Source: JBBIWA01 sp037439425 | Lineage (GTDB): Bacteria > Acidobacteriota > Blastocatellia > RBC074 | Direction: 5' to 3' | DNA: 6,542 nt | Assembly: GCA_037439425.1 (NCBI GenBank) | Contig: JBBIWA010000132.1 | Span: forward strand, 1 to 6,542 | Shown: positions 1-6,542 of the stretch, piece after piece | Layout: each line of letters opens with the position of its first letter | Position numbering within the stretch: the first letter of the stretch is position 1 | Translations under genes and position numbers: made by a program | Notes under the pieces: model-generated | What the model was told of the DNA's origin: nothing | What the model saw: the letters and a program-made list of their open reading frames with translations, nothing else | Databases searched by the model: none

Positions 1-476
1 TGCCGCTCTTGCCCAGTGGTAAGCTCAATCGGCACGCGTTGCCTGAACCGGATCAACTTCGTCCTGAGTTGGAGAGCGCCTTTGTCGCGCCGCGTACGCC
101 TACAGAAGAGAAGTTGGCCGAGATCTGGTCTCAGTTGCTTGGGGTTGATCAAATCGGAGTGTACGACAATTTCTTTGAGCTAGGCGGGCATTCGTTGTTG
201 GCCACACAGTTGGTCTCCCGCGTGCGCGAAGCTTTCGGAGTGGAGTTGTCACTCATTAGACTCTTTGAAAGGCCAGTGATCGCCGCTCTGGCAGAGGCGA
301 TTTCGCAAGGCCAACTCAATGGTCAGCAGCAGGACGGCTTGAAGATAGAGAGAGCGTCAAGAGGTGAGCAGAGTATTGAAGAGCTGCTCGCTGCGCTGGA
401 ACATCTCTCGGATGAAGAGGCGCAGGCTTTACTGGCAGAGAACAAAGAGCAAATAGGAAAGAGCTATCTGCCATGA
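1..476 (+). CDS. Non-ribosomal peptide synthetase, 3' end: A-domain tail, T (PCP) domain, acidic C-terminal helix
   Basis: This is the end of an NRPS gene whose start lies before the window; the first full codon is at 3-5. It opens inside the last A-domain motif (A10): PSGKLNR at about 12-32 matches the usual NGKxDR, and its Lys normally contacts the substrate carboxylate. A T domain follows, with FFELGGHSLLATQ; the Ser at 192-194 is the expected phosphopantetheine attachment site, so the protein should hold the growing peptide as a thioester. After the T domain come about 58 residues without a thioesterase or C domain, ending in an acidic, Leu-rich helix-like stretch (IEELLAALEHLSDEEAQALL, about 378-437) that I infer to be a docking tail. 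Its TGA overlaps the next start codon, which points to an operon. The missing A-domain body means its amino acid cannot be predicted. Family assignment is very secure; the docking role is inference. Confidence 0.96.
   Translation, partial: PLLPSGKLNRHALPEPDQLRPELESAFVAPRTPTEEKLAEIWSQLLGVDQIGVYDNFFELGGHSLLATQLVSRVREAFGVELSLIRLFERPVIAALAEAISQGQLNGQQQDGLKIERASRGEQSIEELLAALEHLSDEEAQALLAENKEQIGKSYLP
455..476 (+). promoter_or_regulatory. Ribosome binding region and ATGA stop/start overlap between NRPS genes 1 and 2
   Basis: The start ATG of gene 2 (473-475) and the stop TGA of gene 1 (474-476) share bases as ATGA. A purine-rich AGGAAAGAG lies at 455-463, which leaves 9 bases between its end and the ATG. 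The overlap supports this start and suggests translational coupling, which would keep the two interacting synthetases in similar amounts. Coupling is inferred from the arrangement. Confidence 0.7.
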
Positions 477-3400
477 CTGACATTTCAAAAGTAATCTCTT
501 CGCTATCCCCGGAAAAGCGCGCGCTGCTTCAGCTCAAGCTGAAAGAGCAAGGCAGCCGGTTCAATACTTTTCCGCTCTCCTTCGCTCAGCAGCGGCTGTG
601 GTTTCTGGACCAGTTAACGCCTGGGAGCCCGGTCTACAACATTCCCGTCGCTGTGCGGCTCACAGGTCAGCTTGATGTTGCGGCGCTGGAGCGAAGCTTT
701 GAAGAGATCGTGCGCCGTCACGAGATTCTGCGCACCACCTTCACCACCGTGGATGGGGTCCCGATGCAGGTCGTGGCGGGGAGAGGTTCGGCAAACCTCA
801 GGCTGGTGGATTTGAGTGAGCTGCCGCCAGATGAGCGCGAGGCGAAGGTCTCAGAATTAGCGACCGAAGAGAGCCAGCAACCATTCGATCTGACGCGCGC
901 ACCCATGCTGCGAGTGACTCTATATCGGCTCAGCGAGCAGGAGCAAGTGTTGTTGCTGGTGATGCATCACATCATCTCTGATGGTTGGTCAACAGGCGTG
1001 CTGATGCGGGAAGTGACGGCGCTCTACAAAGCCTTCACCCAGGGAGCGGCTTCGCCGCTCGGGGAGCTGCCGATTCAATATGCTGACTTTGCGAAGTGGC
1101 AGCGCCAGTGGCTGCAAGGCGAAAGACTGGAGCGATTGCTCGAATACTGGAAGCAACAACTAGCAGGCTGCCCACCAGTGCTAGAATTGCCGACGGACCG
1201 ACTACGTCCAGCAGTCTACTCCTTCCGGGGCGCGCATCAATCGGTGATGTTGCCCCCCAGCCTTTCAGAAGCGGTCAAAGCGCTTAGCCAGCGAGAAGGA
1301 GCCACACCGTTTATGGTGCTGCTGGCCTGCTGGCAAGCGCTACTTTACCGTTACAGCGGGCAGGAGGACATTTGCGTTGGGACACCGATTGCCGGTCGCA
1401 ATCGGGCAGAGACGGAAGGGCTGATCGGATTTTTTGTCAACACGCTGGTTATTCGCACAGACTTGAGCGGTGATCCGAGTTTTCGTGAGCTGCTTGGACG
1501 TGTACGCGAGCGGGCGCTCGGCGCTTATGAGCATCAGGACCTGCCGTTTGAAATGCTGGTCGAAGAGTTGCAGCCCGAACGCAATATGAGCCACACGCCG
1601 CTGTTTCAGGTAGCCTTCACCTATCAGAACGAATTGGTAGCTGCGCAGCAGCTGCCGGGTCTGGTGCTCAGTCCTTTCCCGCTCAAGCACCTCACCACGA
1701 AATTCGATCTGACGCTGGCTGTCATGGAAGGGCGGGAAGGGCTCAACGCCTCGGTGGAATACAATGCGGACCTCTTCAATGATGAGACCATCGCTCGTAT
1801 GCTGGGGCATTATCGCACGCTGTTAGAGGCCAGCCTGGCTGATCCTGACCGTCGCCTCTCGATGCTGCCTCTGCTGCAAGAGGCCGAGCGCTATCAGGTG
1901 TTAGTCCAGTGGAACGATACCTGGGCAGAGTATCCGCGCGACAAGTGCGTGCACGAGTTGTTTGAAGCGCAGATGGAGCAGCAGCCTGAAGCCATTGCAG
2001 TGAGTTTCGGACAAGAGCAGCTTACTTACCAGGAACTCGACCGGCGGGCCAACAAAGTGGCCCATTACCTGAAGAGGCTCGGCGTAGGGCCGGAAGTGTT
2101 AGTCGGCATTTGCATGGAGCGGTCTTGGGAGATGGTAGTAGGGATATTGGGCATCCTCAAGGCCGGTGGGACCTACGTTCCGCTGGATCCGGCCTATCCC
2201 AAAGAGCGTTTGGCCTTCATGATGGCAGATACTCAAACACCAGTCCTGCTCACCCAGCAACGGCTGGTGGAGCGTCTCCCTGAGCAGGCGGTCAGAGTCA
2301 TATGCATTGACACTGGCTGGGAGGCCATCGCCCGAGAAAGCGAAGAGAGGATGGTCAGCGGAGCAACGGCAGAGCACCTGGTCTATGTGATGTACACTTC
2401 AGGCTCCACTGGCAGGCCCAAAGGGATTGGCATTCCTCATCGAGCCATCAATCGGCTCGTCTTCAACACGAACTACATTGAAGTGAAGCCCGAGGATCGG
2501 ATCGCCCTGGCTTCCAACTCGGCTTTTGATGCTGCGACCTTCGAGTTGTGGGGCGCGCTGCTTCATGGAGCCGCTTGTGTCGGCATCAGCAAGGAGGTGG
2601 CTCTATCACCTCAAGAGCTGGCTGCGCATATCCGCGATCAAGGCATTAGCTTGATGTTTCTGACCACGGCTTTGTTCAATCAACTGGCGCGCGAAGTCCC
2701 TGGGGCCTTCTCTTCACTGCGAGAGGTTTTATTTGGCGGCGAAGCAGTCGATCCCTCAGCGGTCAGAGAGGTACTCAAGAATGATCCCCCGAAGCGCTTG
2801 CTTCATGTGTATGGGCCGACAGAAAGCACAACATTCACGACCTGGTACTTGGTGCAAGATGTGCCAGAAGAGGCTACGACCGTTCCGATTGGCCAGCCTA
2901 TCTCCAACACGCAGGTTTATGTGTTGGATGGCCAACTGCAACCGGTGCCCGTGGGCGTGGCAGGCGAGTTGTATATCGGCGGTGATGGTTTGGCTCGAGG
3001 TTACCTGAATTGTCCAGAGCTGACGGCAGAGAAGTTCATCCCCAACCCGTTCAGCCAGGAGCCGGGTGCGCGACTTTACAAGACCGGCGATCTGGTTCGT
3101 CAACTGCCAGACGGGAACATAGAGTTTCTCGGTCGCATTGACCATCAGGTTAAACTGCGCGGCTTCCGCATCGAACTGGGAGAGATTGAAGCGGTGCTGA
3201 GCGGGCATCCATCTGTGCAAGAGGCTGTGGTGCTGGCCAGAGAGGATGTGCCGGGCGAGAAGCAGCTCGTAGCTTATCTGGTGCTTGATCCGGGCAGCAG
3301 GCCCACCACCAGCGAACTCCGTAGCTTCTTGCAGCAGAAGCTGCCCGATTATATGGTGCCTGCAGCCTTCGTGAGATTGGAGGCTTTGCCTCTCAATCCC

Positions 3401-5173
3401 AATGGCAAAGTGGATCGGCGAGCGCTGCCAGCGCCTGAGCGGATGCGCTCTGAGCTAGCCGCCTGCTATGTCGCTCCCCGCACCCCGGTTGAGGAAGTGT
3501 TAGCCGGCATCTGGGCTGAAGTGCTCAAGGTTGATCAGGTGAGTATCTATGACAGTTTCTTCGAGCTGGGCGGGCATTCTTTGCTGGCTACTCAACTCAT
3601 CTCGCGAGCGCGGGAAGCTTTTCAGACGGAAATACCTCTGCGTTACCTCTTTGAAGCGCCCACGGTCGCTGGCCTGACCGAGAAGATCGAAGTAGCGATG
3701 AAAGCACGACAGGGCCTGCAAGCACCACCCATCCGGCCAGTTTCACGCAATCAGGCAATACCGCTATCCTTCGCTCAGCAACGCCTCTGGTTTATTGACC
3801 AGGTCGAGCCAGGCAATCCTTCCTACAATATGCCGAGCGCAGTGCGTCTTACGGGGATGCTTAATGTGGCTGCGCTTGAAGCCAGTCTCAACGAAATCAT
3901 CCGCCGCCACGAAAGCCTGCGCACTACTTTCGCTACGGTTGATGGCCAGGCGGTGCAACTGATCGCTCCTGAGCTTTCGCTGAGCTTGCCAGTGGTTGAC
4001 CTCACTCAATACTCGGAGGCTGAGCGGCAATCCCAGGTTCGCAAGCTGATGGCCGAAGAGGCGCAGCAACCTTTCGATCTCGCGCAAGGGCCACTCGTGC
4101 GCGCTCGGTTGCTGCGACTGGGCCCGGCAGACCACATCGCGCTCTTCACCATGCACCACATCATCAGCGACGAATGGTCGCTCGGCGTTCTGATGCGCGA
4201 GCTGGCGGCGCTCTACACGGCCTTCTGTGATGGCCAGCCCTCACCTCTGCCTGAATTGCCAATTCAGTATGCCGACTTCGCTTACTGGCAGAGGGAGTGG
4301 TTGCAGGGCGAGGTCCTTGAAGCCCAGCTCGCTTACTGGCGACAGCAGCTTGGCGGGCAACTTTCTGTGCTCAAGCTCCCCTACGATCATCCTCGACCGG
4401 CGGTCCAGACTTGTCGAGGCGCGCTGCATTCTTTTGCTTTGTCTGCGCAGGTCTCATCCGGGCTCAAAGCTCTGAGTCGGCAGGAAGGGGTGACGATGTT
4501 TATGGTGCTGCTGGCGGCGCTGCAAACATTACTGCATCGCTACACCGAGCAGGATGAGATCGTCGTCGGCACTGATGTGGCCAATCGCAATCGGTTGGAG
4601 ACCGAAGCTCTGATCGGGTTTTTTGTTAATCACCTGGTTCTGCGTGTTGAGTTGAGCGGCAATCCCACTTTCAGGAGATTGCTCAGGCAGGTGCGCGAAG
4701 TGACCTTAGGAGCCTATGCACATCAGGATTTGCCCTATGATCGGTTGGTGAGCGCATTGCAGCCGGAGCGGAAAGGGAGCCCCACGCCGCTCTTTCAAGT
4801 GCTGTTTGTCTTTGGGAACCCCACGCTGCCAGTCTTGGAGTTGCCGGGTTTGGAGATGAGGCCGCTGAAGCCAGAGTTGATCTTGGCCAAGTACGACTTG
4901 ACCTTGTTTATGAATGAACGTGAGGAGAGCATCAGCGGAACGTGGCGTTACAGCGCAGAGTTATTTGAAGCGGAGACGATTGCTAGGATGGCTCGCCATT
5001 TTGAGCGGCTGCTGGGCAGCATTGTAGCTAATCCCGATGCGCGAGTGGGCAGCTTAGAGATGCTGACAGAAGTCGAAAAGCAGCAGCGTGCTGAAGCAGA
5101 GAGAGCGCAAGAAGAGGCCAGGCTTCAGAAGCTGAAGAAAATCGGTCGCAAAACCATTGAGCTGAAAGAGTAA
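473..5173 (+). CDS. Non-ribosomal peptide synthetase, C-A-T-C, predicted Ile/Val-activating module plus a terminal condensation domain
   Basis: A complete 1566-residue synthetase. Residues 1-28 form a short basic helix-like leader (SPEKRALLQLKLKEQ), a likely docking segment. The first C domain (about 33-465) has SFAQQRLWFLDQL, an intact MHHIISDGW (H165, H166, D170, G171), IGFFVNTL and HQDLPFE, and looks like the LCL type. The A domain (about 490-985) has LKAGGTYVPLDP, YTSGSTGRPKG (641-651), FDAATFELWG (685-694), YGPTES (780-785), YKTGDL and NGKVDRR with K979. Aligned by hand to GrsA, the pocket reads D-A-F-F-L-G-V-T-F-K, a branched aliphatic type best fitting Ile, then Val. The T domain (about 1000-1070) has GGHSL with S1036 as the carrier serine. 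The second C domain (about 1096-1530) has MHHIISDEW, with the usual Gly replaced by E1234, plus HQDLPYD. A charged helical tail (about 1533-1566) ends the protein. No E, MT or TE domain is present, so an L-residue is expected. The protein is cytosolic. Domain calls are firm; the substrate is a prediction. Confidence 0.97.
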   Translation: MTDISKVISSLSPEKRALLQLKLKEQGSRFNTFPLSFAQQRLWFLDQLTPGSPVYNIPVAVRLTGQLDVAALERSFEEIVRRHEILRTTFTTVDGVPMQVVAGRGSANLRLVDLSELPPDEREAKVSELATEESQQPFDLTRAPMLRVTLYRLSEQEQVLLLVMHHIISDGWSTGVLMREVTALYKAFTQGAASPLGELPIQYADFAKWQRQWLQGERLERLLEYWKQQLAGCPPVLELPTDRLRPAVYSFRGAHQSVMLPPSLSEAVKALSQREGATPFMVLLACWQALLYRYSGQEDICVGTPIAGRNRAETEGLIGFFVNTLVIRTDLSGDPSFRELLGRVRERALGAYEHQDLPFEMLVEELQPERNMSHTPLFQVAFTYQNELVAAQQLPGLVLSPFPLKHLTTKFDLTLAVMEGREGLNASVEYNADLFNDETIARMLGHYRTLLEASLADPDRRLSMLPLLQEAERYQVLVQWNDTWAEYPRDKCVHELFEAQMEQQPEAIAVSFGQEQLTYQELDRRANKVAHYLKRLGVGPEVLVGICMERSWEMVVGILGILKAGGTYVPLDPAYPKERLAFMMADTQTPVLLTQQRLVERLPEQAVRVICIDTGWEAIARESEERMVSGATAEHLVYVMYTSGSTGRPKGIGIPHRAINRLVFNTNYIEVKPEDRIALASNSAFDAATFELWGALLHGAACVGISKEVALSPQELAAHIRDQGISLMFLTTALFNQLAREVPGAFSSLREVLFGGEAVDPSAVREVLKNDPPKRLLHVYGPTESTTFTTWYLVQDVPEEATTVPIGQPISNTQVYVLDGQLQPVPVGVAGELYIGGDGLARGYLNCPELTAEKFIPNPFSQEPGARLYKTGDLVRQLPDGNIEFLGRIDHQVKLRGFRIELGEIEAVLSGHPSVQEAVVLAREDVPGEKQLVAYLVLDPGSRPTTSELRSFLQQKLPDYMVPAAFVRLEALPLNPNGKVDRRALPAPERMRSELAACYVAPRTPVEEVLAGIWAEVLKVDQVSIYDSFFELGGHSLLATQLISRAREAFQTEIPLRYLFEAPTVAGLTEKIEVAMKARQGLQAPPIRPVSRNQAIPLSFAQQRLWFIDQVEPGNPSYNMPSAVRLTGMLNVAALEASLNEIIRRHESLRTTFATVDGQAVQLIAPELSLSLPVVDLTQYSEAERQSQVRKLMAEEAQQPFDLAQGPLVRARLLRLGPADHIALFTMHHIISDEWSLGVLMRELAALYTAFCDGQPSPLPELPIQYADFAYWQREWLQGEVLEAQLAYWRQQLGGQLSVLKLPYDHPRPAVQTCRGALHSFALSAQVSSGLKALSRQEGVTMFMVLLAALQTLLHRYTEQDEIVVGTDVANRNRLETEALIGFFVNHLVLRVELSGNPTFRRLLRQVREVTLGAYAHQDLPYDRLVSALQPERKGSPTPLFQVLFVFGNPTLPVLELPGLEMRPLKPELILAKYDLTLFMNEREESISGTWRYSAELFEAETIARMARHFERLLGSIVANPDARVGSLEMLTEVEKQQRAEAERAQEEARLQKLKKIGRKTIELKE

Positions 5174-5187
5174 AAATCGATCACTCG

Positions 5188-5223
5188 TCCGTTGTCCGTT
5201 GCAAATAACAACTGACTACTGAC
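5188..5223. repeat. Heptad-periodic, imperfect inverted repeat
   Basis: Read in sevens from 5189, the sequence is CCGTTGT, CCGTTGC, AAATAAC, AACTGAC, TACTGAC. Two near-identical heptads lie on the left and two on the right. The right pair is close to the reverse complement of the left: 5188-5201 against 5209-5222 gives 11 of 14 pairs around a 7-base loop, with mismatches at regular spacing. It resembles the short heptanucleotide spacer repeats described in cyanobacteria (STRR type); similar spacers occur elsewhere as far as I recall. Its function is unknown. It is too AT-rich and mismatched to be a standard terminator. Confidence 0.5.
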
Positions 5224-5235
5224 AAAAGTGGCAAA

Positions 5236-5242
5236 AAGGAAG
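5236..5242 (+). promoter_or_regulatory. Shine-Dalgarno site for NRPS gene 3
   Basis: AAGGAAG sits 8 bases before the ATG at 5251, which is near-ideal spacing. It fixes the start of gene 3 and means gene 3 can be translated independently, unlike gene 2, which overlaps its upstream neighbour. Confidence 0.75.
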
Positions 5243-5250
5243 CAGTAGAG

Positions 5251-6542
5251 ATGCAACCTATCAAGGGCTATCGGATCTCCTCGCAGCAGAAACATCTGTG
5301 GTTGTTACAGCAAGAAGGGGCAGCTTACCGAGCACAGTGTGCCATTCTGCTCGAAGGCAGTCTCGATGTCGGGAAGCTGAAAGCGGCTCTGGAAAAAGTT
5401 ATCGCGCGACACGAGATTCTTCGCACAACTTTCTACCGCCCGACCGGGATGAAAATCCCCTTTCAGGTCATCGCAGAACCGCACAAGCTGGCAATCGGCC
5501 AAACGCTGCTCATGCCTGAGCTCGATTTGAGCGAGCTCGACGCCGAGCAGCAAGAAGCTAGGCTCGAAGAGGTTTTTCGAGAAGAGAGAGGCCGTCCCTT
5601 CGATTTCGAGCAGGGCCCGCTCCTGCATCTCTTGTTGATTGCTTTATCAAAGCGCAAGCACATTTTGCTTGCGAGCCTGCCTTCGTTGTGCGCCGATGCC
5701 TGGACGCTCAAGAATCTGGTGCGTGAAGTGAGCTGTTTTTATGGCGATCAAACACTATCCGATGAGCCATTGCAGTACGTTGATTATTCAGAGTGGCAGC
5801 ACGAGCTGGCTGAAGCCTCTGAAACAGAGGATGCAACCGCAGAGACAGGTAGGAGATATTGGAGCAAACAGGAGCTTTCTTCATTGCCAGCATTGAAGCT
5901 GCCGCTGGAGAAGAGTCCAGAGGAGCAAAGGAAAAACTCCTGCGGCCCCTCTGCCCCTTTTGAGCCTGAGGCTCTTACCTTCAATGTTGGTTCGGAGTTG
6001 AGCGCGAAGCTCGAAGCAGCAGCGCAACAAGCTCAGACCACAATAGCCGTCTTCCTGTTGGCCTGCTGGCAAACGTTGCTTTGGCGACTCACCGACCAGA
6101 ACGAGGTCCTCATCGGCAATGTCTGTGATGGGCGCGAGCACGAGCTGTTGCACACGGCAATGGGACTGTTTGCCAAATGGCTGCCAATCAAGACCCATTT
6201 TGAAGAGGACTACTTGCTGAGCGAAATTCTGGCGCAAGTGGATGAGTCAGTCCGCAACGGCTACAAGTGGAAAGATTATTTCAACTGGGCGGAGCATCTG
6301 GCAGCAGCGACCGATGGTTCAAGTGCTCCGATTGGGTTTGAGTTTACCGAGTGGCCAGAGGCTGAGCAGGCCGCAGGCGTCTCCTTCGTCATCTCCAGAC
6401 ACTACAGTTTCCTTGAGCGCTTCAAGCTCCAGCTCTCTTGTGCGCGCGTGGGAGCGCATCTTACCGCCACCTGGCATTATGATCCGGCCTGCTACGAAGG
6501 CGAAGATGTGAGCCGTCTGGCCGGCTACTTCCTGACCCTCGT
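5251..6542 (+). CDS. Non-ribosomal peptide synthetase, 5' end: N-terminal condensation-like domain lacking the catalytic histidines
   Basis: An uninterrupted frame from ATG 5251 to the window end (430 codons, no stop seen), so the gene is partial. Almost the whole visible part is one C-domain fold. SSQQKHLWLLQ (10-20) matches motif C1, ARHEILRTTF (52-61) motif C2, PFDFEQGPLL (116-125) the region before the active site, and LQYVDYSEWQ (174-183) motif C4; YDPACYEGEDVSRLAGYF (410-427) matches the end of the fold. The active-site motif HHxxxDG reads P144-S-L-C-A-D149-A150, so both His and the Gly are lost while Asp remains. The C5 motif, normally IGFFVNT, reads MGLFAKW (304-310), and the HQDLPFE motif is replaced by YKWKDYFNW (338-346). 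Peptide-bond catalysis by this domain is therefore doubtful. The domain starts about six residues from the N-terminus, with no docking leader. An A domain should follow beyond the window. The frame is intact with good codon use, so it does not look decayed. A known but poorly characterised C-like subfamily is most likely. Confidence 0.93.
   Translation, partial: MQPIKGYRISSQQKHLWLLQQEGAAYRAQCAILLEGSLDVGKLKAALEKVIARHEILRTTFYRPTGMKIPFQVIAEPHKLAIGQTLLMPELDLSELDAEQQEARLEEVFREERGRPFDFEQGPLLHLLLIALSKRKHILLASLPSLCADAWTLKNLVREVSCFYGDQTLSDEPLQYVDYSEWQHELAEASETEDATAETGRRYWSKQELSSLPALKLPLEKSPEEQRKNSCGPSAPFEPEALTFNVGSELSAKLEAAAQQAQTTIAVFLLACWQTLLWRLTDQNEVLIGNVCDGREHELLHTAMGLFAKWLPIKTHFEEDYLLSEILAQVDESVRNGYKWKDYFNWAEHLAAATDGSSAPIGFEFTEWPEAEQAAGVSFVISRHYSFLERFKLQLSCARVGAHLTATWHYDPACYEGEDVSRLAGYFLTL

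Larger units (their letters stand above)
5174..5250 (+). other. Intergenic gap between NRPS genes 2 and 3, no terminator seen
   Basis: These 77 bases separate the stop of gene 2 from the start of gene 3. They hold a seven-base-periodic palindromic element and a ribosome binding site, both listed separately. No GC-rich hairpin followed by a T-run is present and no convincing -35/-10 pair was found, so gene 3 is probably transcribed together with genes 1 and 2. Confidence 0.6.

Noticed and set aside
9..476. A stand-alone 155-residue carrier protein starting at TTG 9
   Set aside because: The TTG lies inside an A-domain A10 motif and the frame stays open upstream to the window edge, so this is the end of a larger synthetase rather than a small gene.
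1340..1810. Minus-strand open frame of 156 codons, and other minus-strand frames such as 2756-3220, 3764-4159, 5305-5628 and 5881-6237
   Set aside because: All lie opposite strongly conserved NRPS domains, have no recognisable protein features, and are explained by codon bias of the coding strand.
5188..5222. A rho-independent terminator after gene 2
   Set aside because: The hairpin has three internal mismatches, is not GC-rich, and is followed by A-rich sequence rather than a T-run.
5199..5227. A promoter in the gap (TTGCAA as a -35 box)
   Set aside because: No acceptable -10 box lies 16-18 bases downstream, and the TTGCAA falls inside the heptad repeat.
5298..5519. Plus-strand open frames at 5298-5519 and 6242-6511
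   Set aside because: Both are out of frame with the continuous NRPS reading frame from 5251, whose translation shows ordered C-domain motifs throughout.
5251..6542. Gene 3 as a pseudogene because its C domain has lost the catalytic motif
   Set aside because: There are 430 codons without a stop or frameshift, a good ribosome binding site, and all structural motifs in order. Loss of catalysis alone does not show decay.

Overview
The window is an internal stretch of a bacterial non-ribosomal peptide synthetase (NRPS) cluster. Every gene reads on the + strand, and nearly all bases belong to three consecutive genes. The first gene enters already open and the third leaves still open, so neither the start nor the end of the assembly line is visible. 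No thioesterase, epimerase, methyltransferase, ketosynthase, transporter, regulator, RNA gene, mobile element or CRISPR array was seen.

Layout: (1) 1-476 is the 3' end of an NRPS gene: the last motif of an adenylation (A) domain, a thiolation (T/PCP) domain and an acidic helical tail. (2) 473-5173 is a complete 1566-residue NRPS ordered C-A-T-C, which overlaps gene 1 by ATGA. Its A-domain pocket reads as a branched aliphatic type (Ile or Val), and it ends with a condensation (C) domain that has no A domain after it. (3) 5174-5250 is a 77-base gap with a seven-base-periodic, imperfectly palindromic sequence and a good ribosome binding site. (4) 5251-6542 is a third NRPS gene, of which 430 codons are visible. 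It opens with a condensation-fold domain in which the catalytic HHxxxDG motif has become PSLCADA.

Likely working order: the T domain of protein 1 hands its aminoacyl or peptidyl group to the first C domain of protein 2, which joins it to the Ile/Val loaded on protein 2's T domain. The terminal C domain of protein 2 would then form the next bond, using an acceptor activated by protein 3 downstream of this window. The junction between proteins 2 and 3 is the most unusual part: a catalytic-looking C domain faces a C-like domain without the catalytic histidines. The second domain may be structural or a docking partner rather than a second catalyst.

Organism: GC content looks moderate (mid-50s percent by eye), codon use is mixed, and the gap carries a heptad-type spacer repeat. 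From memory this fits a soil or mat bacterium with large NRPS clusters, such as Acidobacteria (Blastocatellia-like), Cyanobacteria or Chloroflexi. No marker gene settles this, so the assignment is weak.
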